DNA of 64,000 nt from Flavobacterium sp. NRK F7. GTDB taxonomy: Bacteria; Bacteroidota; Bacteroidia; Flavobacteriales; Flavobacteriaceae. Below are positions 17,925-26,980 of the stretch, in pieces. The notes under the pieces are model-generated. The model did not search any database. It had not been told where the DNA came from and saw only the letters and a program-made list of their open reading frames with translations. Position 1 is the stretch's first letter, and each line of letters starts with the position of its first letter. A program made the position numbers and the translations under genes. The stretch is from NCBI RefSeq assembly GCF_024054195.1, contig NZ_JAMXLB010000001.1:3042129-3106128 (forward strand), written 5' to 3'.

Positions 17925-18158
17925 TTACTTCACTTCACGAATTCCTTTTACAAATATCCATTTCATAAATATTTTTTCATCTTCATGAGTTTGCATGTAT
18001 TGAAATTTAGGCGAAAGAAATAACGAAACAATAAAAGAAGGTCCCGCTATCCAAAAACCAATTAGGTCAGTAAAGTGCATAATTAATAAATAAGCCGGAA
18101 TATAAAAACAGGTAAAACCTAAAAGATTGTATAAAAATGCTTTTGTTTTTTTACTCAT
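17925..18158 (-). CDS. Small two-helix membrane protein
   Basis: 77 residues with two hydrophobic segments (about 8-28 and 30-48, LGFTCFYIPAYLLIMHF and IGFWIAGPSFIVSLFL), then a short polar tail ending GIREVK. I do not recognise the family. It starts 11 bp after the RlmL-type methyltransferase gene and shares its terminator, so it is the distal gene of that unit. Confidence 0.75.
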   Translation of the reverse strand: MSKKTKAFLYNLLGFTCFYIPAYLLIMHFTDLIGFWIAGPSFIVSLFLSPKFQYMQTHEDEKIFMKWIFVKGIREVK

Positions 18159-18169
18159 GATTTCTTTTT

Positions 18170-19342
18170 TTAGTAATTAGTATCGGTTTGAAATTTAGCT
18201 CTTTTACTTCCTGCATACATTTCGTATTTTACGAATCGAGCTTCTAATTTTCCGTTAAATAATTTGATTTTTCGACTTGGCTTTAGACCCACAAACTTCA
18301 AAGCTTCTAAATTGGCTGTAATAAACCAAGCATTTGTATTGGGATATTTTTGTTTCATCGTATCACCAAGTTCTCTGTAAAAACGTTCCATTTCAATATC
18401 CAAACGTTCTCCGTAAGGAGGGTTAAACACAATATGCAAAGGCCCTTCTGTCATTTTTTCTGTATCGAAAAAATTAGCTTGACGAATGGAAATATATTCG
18501 TCTAAATTGGCATTCCTAATATTATCTTTAGCTTTCGCAACAGCGCTAGGTGCTTTGTCATAACCGGTTATGGTATAATGAAATTCACGTGTTTTTTTCA
18601 ATAACGATTCCAATACTTTATCAAATAATTCGCTATCCCAATCTTGCCATTTCTCGAAAGCAAACTCTTTTCGGTTAATATTGGCTGGAATATTACACGC
18701 AATCATCGCAGCTTCAGCTAAAATGGTTCCACTACCACACATGGGATCTAAAAAATGACTGTTCCCTTCCCAACCCGACAACAACAACATTCCTGCCGCT
18801 AAAACTTCATTAATGGGTGCTATATTCGTAGCTGTTTTATAACCTCTTTTATGCAACGATTCTCCAGAAGTATCTAAAGAAACAGTAACCATATCTCTGT
18901 CAATATGAATATGAATACGCAAATCAGGAAAGTCTTTATCAATATCCGGACGTTTACCAGTTGCTTCTCTAAATTGATCAACTATAGCGTCTTTTGTTTT
19001 TAAGGCTACAAACTGACTGTGATTAAAATGTTCCGAATGTAAAGTGGTTTCTACAACAAATGTTTTGTATTCGGTAAGGTATTCTGACCAATCAATTTTT
19101 TGAATTCCATCATACAAACTCTTATCATTATAGGCTTTAAACGTTTTGATTGGTTTTAGTATTTTCAGAGCGGTTCTTAAAGCTAAATTGGCTTTGTACA
19201 TAAACCCTTTATCACCTATAAAACTAACCATTCTGGTTCCTTGCTCAATTTTTTGTGCGCCCAGTTGCAATAATTCTTTGGCTAATACTTCTTCAAATCC
19301 AAATAAGGTTTTGGCAACCATTTTAAAATTTTCCATGTTCAA
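18170..19342 (-). CDS. THUMP-domain class I rRNA methyltransferase (RlmL/YcbY-type)
   Basis: 390 residues. An N-terminal ferredoxin-like/THUMP RNA-binding region (about 1-155) is followed by a Rossmann methyltransferase domain. SAM is bound by FLDPMCGSGTILAEAAMIA, and the catalytic motif is FNPPYGERL (NPPY), typical of guanine-N2 or adenine-N6 methylation. The family modifies 23S rRNA (m2G2445 in E. coli RlmL); this shorter protein lacks the second RlmK half. A -7 box at 19359-19366 supports a start at 19342, or at the inner ATG 19336 (MENFKMVAK). Confidence 0.9.
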   Translation of the reverse strand: MNMENFKMVAKTLFGFEEVLAKELLQLGAQKIEQGTRMVSFIGDKGFMYKANLALRTALKILKPIKTFKAYNDKSLYDGIQKIDWSEYLTEYKTFVVETTLHSEHFNHSQFVALKTKDAIVDQFREATGKRPDIDKDFPDLRIHIHIDRDMVTVSLDTSGESLHKRGYKTATNIAPINEVLAAGMLLLSGWEGNSHFLDPMCGSGTILAEAAMIACNIPANINRKEFAFEKWQDWDSELFDKVLESLLKKTREFHYTITGYDKAPSAVAKAKDNIRNANLDEYISIRQANFFDTEKMTEGPLHIVFNPPYGERLDIEMERFYRELGDTMKQKYPNTNAWFITANLEALKFVGLKPSRKIKLFNGKLEARFVKYEMYAGSKRAKFQTDTNY

Positions 19343-19358
19343 ACATCAATTTCAATTG

Positions 19359-19366
19359 CAAAAATA
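19359..19366 (-). promoter_or_regulatory. -7 promoter box for the RlmL-type gene
   Basis: CAAAAATA on the plus strand reads TATTTTTG on the coding strand. Confidence 0.55.
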
Positions 19367-19460
19367 CATTAAATTTATTCTAAATCTTTTATTTGTTTCA
19401 TTTAGGACAAACGAAGCTAAATTCTTTATATAATAATTTTATATGAAAGCAAATTTTATG

Positions 19461-19468
19461 TAGGTTTG
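19461..19468 (+). promoter_or_regulatory. -7 promoter box for the 19496 methyltransferase
   Basis: TAGGTTTG matches TAnnTTTG, 27 nt before the ATG at 19496. Confidence 0.6.
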
Positions 19469-19495
19469 CAAGATTAATTAGTGTGCAAAAGAATA

Positions 19496-20239
19496 ATGAC
19501 AGAAAACAAGAACTCAATTAACCAAAAATGGTATGCTTCATGGTTTGACACCCCCTTTTACCATATTTTATATAAAGATAGAGATTATCAGGAAGCGCAA
19601 TATTTCATGGATAACTTAACGGGGTATTTGAATCTTCCTGAAGAAGCTAAAATATTAGATTTAGCTTGTGGAAAAGGCCGTCATTCCATTTATTTAAATT
19701 CGCTTGGTTATGATGTTACTGGAGCCGATTTATCTGAGAATAGTATTGCTGAGGCGTCTCAATTTGAAAACGAAAAATTGCATTTCAAAGTACATGATAT
19801 GCGTGACATTTGTGAAGAAAAATATGATGCTATTTTTAATCTTTTCACCAGTTTTGGCTATTTTGAAAAGGACGAAGACAATCTTACTACTATAAAAGCG
19901 ATTCATAATAGCTTAAACGAAACCGGATTTGCTTGTATCGATTTTATGAATGTTGACTATGTAATTGCTAACTTAGTACCAGAAGAGGTGAAGACAGTTG
20001 AAGCTATCGATTTTCACATTAAGCGTTATGTGAAGGAAAATCATATTTTCAAAGAAATTGCATTTACTCACGAAGGAGAAAAATATCATTTCACTGAAAA
20101 GGTTCAAGCGCTTCGATTAGCTGATTTTGAACAAATGATGGAAGAAGCTGGTGTATATTTACTGGATATTTTTGGAAATTACAAACTTCAAAAGTTTTAC
20201 AAAAACGATTCAGAACGTTTAATCATGATTTTTAAATAA
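19496..20239 (+). CDS. Class I SAM-dependent methyltransferase
   Basis: About 247 residues from ATG 19496 (MTENKNSINQKWYASWF). Rossmann SAM-binding motif I is ILDLACGKGRHSIYL, with the acidic end of strand 2 in VTGADLS and the later IFNLFTSFGYF. The N-terminal WYASWFDTPFYHILYKDRDYQEA is typical of a conserved Bacteroidetes group. The substrate is not known. A GTG at 19481 is a weaker alternative start. The stop codon overlaps the first base of the ZIP transporter start (taATGg), so the two are translationally coupled. Confidence 0.85.
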   Translation: MTENKNSINQKWYASWFDTPFYHILYKDRDYQEAQYFMDNLTGYLNLPEEAKILDLACGKGRHSIYLNSLGYDVTGADLSENSIAEASQFENEKLHFKVHDMRDICEEKYDAIFNLFTSFGYFEKDEDNLTTIKAIHNSLNETGFACIDFMNVDYVIANLVPEEVKTVEAIDFHIKRYVKENHIFKEIAFTHEGEKYHFTEKVQALRLADFEQMMEEAGVYLLDIFGNYKLQKFYKNDSERLIMIFK

Positions 20240-20949
20240 TGGATTATAGTGTCTATTTTTTACCGTTGCTATCTGTATTGATAGGATATTTTATAGCGCT
20301 TTACTTTCGTCCAAAAAGTAAAAAGAATTTAAAATTAGTACTTGCGTTTAGTGGTGCCTTCTTATTATCTTTAACTGTAATGCATTTGTTACCCGAAGTA
20401 TACGAAGCTGGTTTACATCATACTGAAGATCATCATCATAATCACAATAGTGCTATTGGTATTTTTATCATGATTGGTATTGTTTTCCAAATTATTTTAG
20501 AATATTTCTCTAAAGGTGCGGAACATGGTCATGTACACGGACATCAAACACTACATCAAATTCCTTGGCTTTTGTTTTTTAGTTTATGTTTACACGCGTT
20601 ATTAGAAGGAATGCCGATTAGTGCACACAATCATTTAGCCTATGGAATTGCCATTCACCATTTTCCAATTGCTATTATTTTGACAACTTTTTTTGTGAAT
20701 GCCCATTTGAATCGAAAAGCCATTTTCTTCTTTATGTTGGTTTTTGCAACAATGACACCTTTAGGAACCTATTTATCGGCTCATTTAACCTTTTTGAGTG
20801 AATTTTATACTCAAATTTCTGGCATCGTGATTGGAATTTTATTCCATATTTCTTCAACTATTATATTTGAAACAAGCGAAGGTCATAAATTTAATTTAGC
20901 CAAACTTACGGTAATTGTTTTAGGGATTGTTTTAGCTTATTTTATTTAG
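20239..20949 (+). CDS. ZIP family divalent metal (zinc) transporter
   Basis: 236 residues, about seven to eight membrane segments. There are two His-rich stretches: a cytoplasmic-loop type HHTEDHHHNHNS (about 57-68) and HGHVHGHQTLHQ (about 95-107). The transport-site motifs are LHALLEGMPISAHNH and IAIHHFPIAIIL in adjacent helices, with the family's conserved His/Glu. It probably imports Zn2+ or a related ion. It overlaps the methyltransferase stop by one base. Confidence 0.88.
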   Translation: MDYSVYFLPLLSVLIGYFIALYFRPKSKKNLKLVLAFSGAFLLSLTVMHLLPEVYEAGLHHTEDHHHNHNSAIGIFIMIGIVFQIILEYFSKGAEHGHVHGHQTLHQIPWLLFFSLCLHALLEGMPISAHNHLAYGIAIHHFPIAIILTTFFVNAHLNRKAIFFFMLVFATMTPLGTYLSAHLTFLSEFYTQISGIVIGILFHISSTIIFETSEGHKFNLAKLTVIVLGIVLAYFI

Positions 20950-21024
20950 CTTTTAAATTCTAAATCTAAAATTCTAAATACCCAAAAAATCTTTGTATTT
21001 TAGCAGTAATATCATTACTATAAA

Positions 21025-21837
21025 ATGCACTTTACTAAAACTACAGAACAAGCCTCTAAATATCAACATTTAGAGCAAATGTCGGTTCATGATTTGTTGA
21101 CCAATATCAATAAAGAAGATCAAACGGTTCCATTCGCTGTTGCAAAAGCACTTCCTCAAATAGAGGCTTTAGTAACCGAAATTGTTACTAAAATGAAGCT
21201 TGGAGGTCGACTTTTTTACATTGGTGCTGGTACATCTGGGCGTTTAGGAATTGTAGATGCTTCCGAATGCCCGCCTACTTTTGGAGTTCCTTTTGATTTA
21301 GTTATTGGTATTATTGCTGGTGGTGATGCTGCTATTAGAAAAGCGGTTGAAAATGCAGAAGACAGTACCACTCAAGCTTGGGTCGATTTACAAGAATGGC
21401 AAATTAACACCAATGATGTGGTAATCGGCATTGCTGCTTCAGGAACGACTCCTTATGTAATTAAAGGACTCGAAAAATGTAATGAAAGTGGCATTAGCAC
21501 GGGTTGTATTACTTGTAATTCTGGAAGTCCGTTAGCCTTAACTGCTCGATTTCCTATTGAAGTAGTTGTAGGGCCAGAATTTGTTACTGGTAGTAGTCGT
21601 ATGAAAGCAGGAACGGCTCAAAAATTAGTCTTAAATATGATTTCAACTGCCACTATGATTCAATTAGGAAAAGTGAAAGGTAACAAAATGGTTGATATGC
21701 AATTGAGTAATGATAAATTAGTTGATCGCGGTACCAAAATGATTATGGAAGAATTAGCCATTGAATATGAATTCGCTAAAAAATTATTATTAAAATATGG
21801 CAGTGTAAGAAATGCTGTAACCAACTATAAACCTTAA
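21025..21837 (+). CDS. murQ: N-acetylmuramic acid 6-phosphate etherase
   Basis: 270 residues. A lyase-type etherase that splits MurNAc-6-P into GlcNAc-6-P and D-lactate during cell-wall recycling. The SIS domain shows GAGTSGRLGIVDASECPPTFG with the catalytic Glu, then GGDAAIRKAVENAEDS, IGIAASGTTPYV and the closing GSSRMKAGTAQKLVLNMIST. It is slightly shorter than the roughly 300-residue enterobacterial enzyme, the N-terminus being compact. The family and its motifs are complete. Confidence 0.94.
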   Translation: MHFTKTTEQASKYQHLEQMSVHDLLTNINKEDQTVPFAVAKALPQIEALVTEIVTKMKLGGRLFYIGAGTSGRLGIVDASECPPTFGVPFDLVIGIIAGGDAAIRKAVENAEDSTTQAWVDLQEWQINTNDVVIGIAASGTTPYVIKGLEKCNESGISTGCITCNSGSPLALTARFPIEVVVGPEFVTGSSRMKAGTAQKLVLNMISTATMIQLGKVKGNKMVDMQLSNDKLVDRGTKMIMEELAIEYEFAKKLLLKYGSVRNAVTNYKP

Positions 21838-21848
21838 CTTTTAAAACT

Positions 21849-22313
21849 ATGAAAAAAATACTTTCTCTTTTTTGTTTCTTTACTATTAGCTTAATTTTTT
21901 CTCAACAAATTGAAGTGAGAGATAACAAATATTATGTGAATGATGATTTAGTCTATAAACACGAAATCACAAAAACCTTAGCAGCTAACCCTGAAGCTTT
22001 ACAATTATATAAAAAATCTAGAACCAAAGAATCTGTTGGTGGCTTATTATTAGGTGGCGGAATTGGATTAATAATTGGAGATGTGGTAAAAGGTTTGGTT
22101 TCTGATGTAGATTACCCTTCAGGTTTTACCTATGTGGGTGCAGGATTAATAGGCGTTTCTATTCCAGTCCTTTCGGGTAGAACCAGAATGCGAGCTAAAA
22201 GTATTGAACTTTATAATGAAAGTGTAAAAGATAATTCAAATAGTTTAGGCTATCAATTTGACATGAAAGTAATTACCAATTCAAATGGTATTGGATTGAA
22301 TATCACTTTTTAA
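21849..22313 (+). CDS. Hypothetical exported protein
   Basis: 154 residues. The N-terminal signal peptide has cleavage probably after IFSQQ (about residue 20). A Gly-rich membrane-like segment follows (GGLLLGGGIGLIIGDVVKG, about 59-77), then FTYVGAGLIGVSIPVLSG. This suggests a small envelope protein with two glycine-zipper-like helices. I recognise no named family. It is 11 bp after murQ and 2 bp before the next gene, so it is part of the same run. Confidence 0.7.
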   Translation: MKKILSLFCFFTISLIFSQQIEVRDNKYYVNDDLVYKHEITKTLAANPEALQLYKKSRTKESVGGLLLGGGIGLIIGDVVKGLVSDVDYPSGFTYVGAGLIGVSIPVLSGRTRMRAKSIELYNESVKDNSNSLGYQFDMKVITNSNGIGLNITF

Positions 22314-22315
22314 AT

Positions 22316-23020
22316 TTGAGGAAAAGAAAAAAATATTATAACAGCAAAGGGGTTCTTTTTGCTTCCTTAATTACTATCTTTTTAGTAAGTGGTTATTTTT
22401 TGTTTTCTAATAAAACGTTTCAATATTGTTCCAATGAAAAATACCTGTTAGGTATTCCTGATTCGTTACCCACAATATCTATTGATTATAACCAGTACCA
22501 AAAAGATATTTTAGAAGAAATAACGATAAAACTGAATCGAGAAACCTGTTGTAAAACCCACGAGTTTCATTTAAAATTAAGTACCAATGAAACGGTGAAT
22601 GTAACACTTTTTAATCATTGTAAGAGTTGTCCAATAGTATGTGGTGGACGATTATTTACTCGTGTTTTAATCAATCGAGATAATCAGGTTTTAGTTAATG
22701 AAAGACCTATTGCAAATGATTCAATACCAAATTATATTCATGAATTTTTAAAAAAACCAGATACCGATTATAACTATGCAGAAAATTGCCTTCTAAATTG
22801 GGATTTAACAACAAATAAAGAAGCTATAGAACAGGCTTTTATCGGCATTCAAAAAGGGTATCAATTGTATTATGAAGAAATCGCACAAAAAAAATTTGGC
22901 AAACCCATTTGCGAACTCACAAAAAGCGAAATCAAAAGTATAAAAAGAGAAAAATCTAGTATTTATTTAGGTGTTGGCTACAGGATTCTAGAACCTCCAC
23001 CTCCACCACCAATAGAATAA
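22316..23020 (+). CDS. Hypothetical Cys-rich envelope protein, TTG start
   Basis: 234 residues, with no internal Met, so the TTG at 22316 is the only plausible start. One N-terminal membrane segment (about 15-30, LFASLITIFLVSGYFLF) is followed by a soluble domain with ETCCKTHEF, NHCKSCPIVCGGRLF and NYAENCLLNW. Six or more Cys suggest disulfides or metal binding outside the cytoplasm. The C-terminus ends in a poly-Pro run (LEPPPPPPIE). The family is not recognised. It lies 2 bp after the preceding gene. Confidence 0.7.
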   Translation: MRKRKKYYNSKGVLFASLITIFLVSGYFLFSNKTFQYCSNEKYLLGIPDSLPTISIDYNQYQKDILEEITIKLNRETCCKTHEFHLKLSTNETVNVTLFNHCKSCPIVCGGRLFTRVLINRDNQVLVNERPIANDSIPNYIHEFLKKPDTDYNYAENCLLNWDLTTNKEAIEQAFIGIQKGYQLYYEEIAQKKFGKPICELTKSEIKSIKREKSSIYLGVGYRILEPPPPPPIE

Positions 23021-23024
23021 TATT

Positions 23025-23252
23025 ATGGCAACAGATAGAAAATTACTTGCAAAAGGAATTAAGTACTTATCTGGTACTTTACCCCTTTTATTTATAGGAC
23101 CAATTGTTATTAATAGTTCGTTTAAAAACGAGGAAAGTCCGTATTATCCTTATGTTTTAGCAATTGGAATTCTCATTAGTGCTATTGCTATTTATCTTGG
23201 GTTTAAAGGAATTAATATTATCATGAAAAGTTTATTCGATGGAAACAAGTAA
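23025..23252 (+). CDS. DUF6095-like small membrane protein
   Basis: 75 residues with two membrane segments (about 13-30 and 42-62). The pattern ATDRKLLAKGIKYLSGTLPL, then IGPIVINSSFKN and GFKGINIIMKSLFDG fits the small flavobacterial DUF6095 family as I know it. Its last 14 bases overlap the start of the DinB-like gene. Function is unknown. Confidence 0.7.
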   Translation: MATDRKLLAKGIKYLSGTLPLLFIGPIVINSSFKNEESPYYPYVLAIGILISAIAIYLGFKGINIIMKSLFDGNK

Positions 23253-23820
23253 CATCTATTTAGAAAGCGTTAAAAAACAAATGCTGTACTACAAAACCAT
23301 TGCCGAAAAAGCAATCGATCAGTTAGAAACTTCACAGTTATTTATTACTCCAAATTATGATACTAACTCCATTGCTACTATCATCAAACACATGCATGGC
23401 AACATGTTGTCGCGTTGGACTGATTTTTTAACAACCGATGGCGAAAAAGAATGGCGAAAAAGAGATGAAGAATTTGATGCCCTTTTTGAAAACCAAGATA
23501 AAAAGAGTTTACTTCAACTTTGGGAAGAAGGTTGGCAATGCTTTTTTAATGCAATTCACAGTTTGCAACCTGAAGATTTATCTAAAATTATTTACATTCG
23601 AAATGAAGGTCAGACAGCTTTAGATGCTATTAACAGGCAATTAGCTCATTACCCTTATCATGTGGGCCAGATTGTTTTTTATGCCAAAATGTTAAAGCAA
23701 ACGGAATGGAACAGTTTATCGATTCCTAAAAACAAATCCAACGAATACAATGCTGACAAATTTTCTAAAGAAAGAGAATTGAAGCATTTTACAGATGACG
23801 AACTTAAGAAACTGCAATAA
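23239..23820 (+). CDS. DinB-like DUF1572 family protein
   Basis: 193 residues, cytosolic helical bundle. Metal-site-like His residues are visible in ATIIKHMHGNMLSRWTDFL (about 47-65) and in RQLAHYPYHVGQIVFYAKML (about 130-150), the usual DinB/YfiT metal ligand positions. Members are thought to be metal-dependent thiol (bacillithiol-type) transferases, though DUF1572 itself is unproven. The start overlaps the DUF6095 stop region by 14 bp, so they are co-transcribed. Confidence 0.8.
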   Translation: METSNIYLESVKKQMLYYKTIAEKAIDQLETSQLFITPNYDTNSIATIIKHMHGNMLSRWTDFLTTDGEKEWRKRDEEFDALFENQDKKSLLQLWEEGWQCFFNAIHSLQPEDLSKIIYIRNEGQTALDAINRQLAHYPYHVGQIVFYAKMLKQTEWNSLSIPKNKSNEYNADKFSKERELKHFTDDELKKLQ

Positions 23821-23848
23821 CCTTTTAAAAATTAATAATAAATTACAA

Positions 23849-24232
23849 ATGTGCATCAAAAAACACAACCTTATCCTTTTTTTAGCACCCTTATTTTTAG
23901 TTTCTTGTTATGAACAAGAACGCAATTGTAAAGCGTATAAATCAGGAAATTTTGAATTTACTCGTGAAATTGATGGCAAGCTAGAAACTTCCTATTTTGA
24001 ACGTAACGATTCAATACAAATTGAAACGTTTAGAGGTCATAAAGATACCTCTTCTGTTCGATGGGTAAACGATTGCGAATTTATCCTGCAAAAAATCAAT
24101 CCCAAATCGATGAGCGAAAAAAATGCAGTACAGATAAAGATACTGACTACCAATGCAAAAGGATATACTTTTGAATATAATATCGTTGGACAAACAAAAA
24201 AACAACGCGGTTCTGTAACAAAAAAGGAATAA
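23849..24232 (+). CDS. Small lipoprotein, conserved flavobacterial type
   Basis: About 127 residues from ATG 23849 (MCIKKHNLILFL). The signal peptide ends in lipobox FLVSC (Cys about 20). The mature part is YEQERNCKAYKSGNFEFT, then DTSSVRWVNDCEFILQKINPKS and YTFEYNIVGQTKKQRG. As I recall, relatives are sometimes labelled DNA topoisomerase IV in databases; nothing here supports that. The longer frame from 23795 overlaps the DUF1572 gene and lacks a signal peptide at its start. Function is unknown. Confidence 0.72.
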   Translation: MCIKKHNLILFLAPLFLVSCYEQERNCKAYKSGNFEFTREIDGKLETSYFERNDSIQIETFRGHKDTSSVRWVNDCEFILQKINPKSMSEKNAVQIKILTTNAKGYTFEYNIVGQTKKQRGSVTKKE

Positions 24233-24283
24233 TTTACGTTTAACAACTTTAATTTCAATTCGCAACAAATAAATTAACTCACT

Positions 24284-25138
24284 ATGGAGATTTTATCAAA
24301 TCCAGATGCATGGATTGCCCTGTTAACCTTAACTTTTTTAGAGATTATTTTAGGAATCGACAACATTGTTTTTTTATCCATTGTTTCTGGTAAATTAAAA
24401 GCAGAAGACCAACCTAAAGCGAGAAGAATAGGACTATTATTAGCCATGCTTTTTAGAATAATCCTACTCTTTGGAATTACATGGGTCATGGGATTAAAAG
24501 AATCTTTCTATGATTTTGATTTCGGTTTTTTCTCAGGAGGTATTTCGGGTCAGAGTTTGATTATTTTTGGAGGAGGTTTGTTTTTATTGTACAAATCCGT
24601 ATCTGAAATTCATCATAAATTAGAAGGCGAAGAAGAAAGCACCGCTGGAAAAGCAAGTAGTGGTTTATCGGGTGCCATTATTCAAATCGCATTATTGAAT
24701 ATCGTATTCTCTTTTGATAGTATTTTAACTGCTATTGGATTAGTCAGTTCTGCGGAACCACCAGCTGGTTTTGGTTACGCGGGTTCCTTAGAAATCATGA
24801 TTATGGCCATTATTCTTTCTATTGTTGTAATGTTAGCTTTTGCTGGACCTGTAAGTAAATTTGTTAATGAACATCCTACTATTCAAATATTAGGATTATC
24901 ATTTTTAATTCTTATTGGAGTAATGCTTTTAGCAGAAGGATCGCACTTAGCAAACTTTAAATTTGGTAACGATATTGAAGTACATAGTATTCCAAAAGGC
25001 TATTTATATTTTGCTATTTTCTTCTCTTTATTTGTAGAGTTTTTAAATTTAAAAATGAAGAAAAACAGAAAACCAGTTCAATTGAAGAATAGTAAAATAA
25101 TGGATGAGAAATTAACGAATGACGATTTTTTAGATTAA
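24284..25138 (+). CDS. TerC family integral membrane protein
   Basis: 284 residues, about seven membrane segments. The TerC marks are LTFLEIILGIDNIVFLSIV near the N-terminus and NIVFSFDSILTAIGLV in the middle, each with a conserved acidic residue within the membrane; QPKARRIGLLLAM lies between. The family includes tellurite-resistance and Mn2+-export (Alx/MntP-like TerC) proteins, so a metal-efflux role is reasonable but unproven here. The C-terminus is a Lys/Asp tail. A terminator follows. Confidence 0.9.
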   Translation: MEILSNPDAWIALLTLTFLEIILGIDNIVFLSIVSGKLKAEDQPKARRIGLLLAMLFRIILLFGITWVMGLKESFYDFDFGFFSGGISGQSLIIFGGGLFLLYKSVSEIHHKLEGEEESTAGKASSGLSGAIIQIALLNIVFSFDSILTAIGLVSSAEPPAGFGYAGSLEIMIMAIILSIVVMLAFAGPVSKFVNEHPTIQILGLSFLILIGVMLLAEGSHLANFKFGNDIEVHSIPKGYLYFAIFFSLFVEFLNLKMKKNRKPVQLKNSKIMDEKLTNDDFLD

Positions 25139-25150
25139 TTCAACACCATA

Positions 25151-25178
25151 AAAAAACTCCCTAATTTGGGAGTTTTTT
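25151..25178. terminator. Bidirectional terminator
   Basis: Perfect arms aaaaaactccc (25151-25161) and gggagtttttt (25168-25178), between the convergent TerC and cytochrome-c peroxidase genes. Confidence 0.88.
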
Positions 25179-25185
25179 TTTATAT

Positions 25186-26979
25186 TTAAAGCTTATCAGT
25201 AAGTGTTTTCATAAATAAAACCAAATCATCTTTCTCTTGATCTGTTAAGTTGAGTTTATCGAAAGGCAAGGTTTGGTTTTCCAAAGTCATTCCTAAACCA
25301 ACGCCTCCACCTTTGTTATAAAAATCTACAATTTCTTCCAAAGTAGTATACACCCCATTATGCATGTAAGGAGCTGTTTTTTCAATATTCCGTATAGTAG
25401 GCGTTTTGAAAAAAAATTTTCTTTGATCTGTTTTATAAACAGTATACCGTCCTAAATCGTCATCCATAACAGCCATTAAAGTATCCTTTGTTTTGGGTAC
25501 ACCAATGAGTTCCAATTCCGATTCTTTAAAGGCAACTGGCACCAAACCATTGAATAAAGGTGCAAAATGACAGGTTGCACATTTCGCTTTTCCCATAAAC
25601 AGATTAAAACCATTAATTTCTTTTTTTGTAAGGGTATTTTCTTTGCTTTGCATATTCAAATCAAACTTAGATTGAAAGGGACTAAGCGACATAATGTAAG
25701 AAGCTATGGCGTTACGAATTAAATGATTATCAATCTCTTTTGCATATACTTTTTTAAAAGTAGCTACATAATCTTCATTTTCTAAAACTCTTTTCTCTAA
25801 ATCGTTTAATGACAAATGAAACTCATTTGGGTTATTCACTACATCAACAATTTGTCCTTCTAAACTACCCGTTCTTTTATCATGAAAAAAACCTTTTTGC
25901 AAAGCTGCATAAAACAAGGTTGGTGAATTGCGAGTGGTTCCTGGTGATTTTGTTAACCCATCCGTAAAATACAATTCTTGTTTATGACAACTTGCACAAC
26001 TAATAGTTTTGTTATGGGATAAAGTTTTATCTTCAAAAAGCATTTTTCCTAATTGTACTTTTTCTTCAGCTAGAGGATTTTCCTTTTGATCGGTAAAATG
26101 ATTGATATTAAAAGTATTCTTTTCAAATAAATTCGTTACTTCATAATTAATCGGTTGTTTGAATGGAAAAGTAACGTTCCAATCCGTTACGGTTTGGTTC
26201 CAAATTCCCATAGCTTTATGCGTGTGTTGCTTAATAAAAGTATATCTATCAAACGTATTAAAATCTTTCTTAGATAAAAAAGCAAGACTACTCTCAATTT
26301 CGTTCATCCAATTATGATGCAAATCTTTATTTTGAAATTGACTTTCGTAAATAGACAGTATTTCTTTTAAAGAAGTGTAAACGGTTTTACTTTCTTCTAG
26401 TGAATTGGATAGAACAGGCGAATCAAAACCTGTAATTCCAGTTAAAGCCACTCTGTTTAGAGCATCTCTGATAATCCATAAAATATGATGTTCTTTTAAA
26501 AACTGTAAGGTAAGATTCTTATGCAAGAATTTAAATTTCGTACTTGCGCTAACAACTTGTCTGTTTAGAGTTTCTAAATCCACTTTATCTTCATACAACA
26601 ATTCTTCAATTACCTGAAAACCATTCGGTTCTTTTATTTTAACATCCGTAAAATCTTCTTCTTCTACTTTTAAAAGATTAGGTTGGTTTAAAAAAGTATA
26701 ATTATCTGCATCGATAAAGGCTAAAACGGGTTCCGCCTTTTTAAAAAACATTCGTGCTTTTAAATAGAAATTGCGTTTATCGTTTATATTTCCTGAAGCA
26801 TTTAAGGAATCTAAAGCTAAAGCCGCGTTCCATAAATCATTTTTAAATTGTAACTCTAATTGTTGTAAAGGAGCAATTGTTTCATACCCCTCTTTTTCTT
26901 TACAACTACTATTCATAAAGACCAAAAGGCTATATAAAAATATAGCCTTTAAAGTATTTTCTTTCAATATTTTAATCAT
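25186..26979 (-). CDS. Di-haem cytochrome-c peroxidase (MauG/CcpA-type)
   Basis: 597 residues, lipoprotein signal (MNSSC, Cys about 26). A helical N-terminal extension of roughly 280 residues has no recognised domain. It is followed by a di-haem peroxidase region with two c-type haem motifs: SCASCHKQ (about residue 328) and KCATCHFA (about residue 467). A distal-axial region reads TVYKTDQRKFFFKTPTIRNIEKTAPYMHNG. Such enzymes reduce H2O2 or oxidise a partner protein in the periplasm. It starts 1 bp after the PhoX-like gene ends, so the two form an operon. Confidence 0.9.
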   Translation of the reverse strand: MIKILKENTLKAIFLYSLLVFMNSSCKEKEGYETIAPLQQLELQFKNDLWNAALALDSLNASGNINDKRNFYLKARMFFKKAEPVLAFIDADNYTFLNQPNLLKVEEEDFTDVKIKEPNGFQVIEELLYEDKVDLETLNRQVVSASTKFKFLHKNLTLQFLKEHHILWIIRDALNRVALTGITGFDSPVLSNSLEESKTVYTSLKEILSIYESQFQNKDLHHNWMNEIESSLAFLSKKDFNTFDRYTFIKQHTHKAMGIWNQTVTDWNVTFPFKQPINYEVTNLFEKNTFNINHFTDQKENPLAEEKVQLGKMLFEDKTLSHNKTISCASCHKQELYFTDGLTKSPGTTRNSPTLFYAALQKGFFHDKRTGSLEGQIVDVVNNPNEFHLSLNDLEKRVLENEDYVATFKKVYAKEIDNHLIRNAIASYIMSLSPFQSKFDLNMQSKENTLTKKEINGFNLFMGKAKCATCHFAPLFNGLVPVAFKESELELIGVPKTKDTLMAVMDDDLGRYTVYKTDQRKFFFKTPTIRNIEKTAPYMHNGVYTTLEEIVDFYNKGGGVGLGMTLENQTLPFDKLNLTDQEKDDLVLFMKTLTDKL

Positions 26980-26980
26980 A

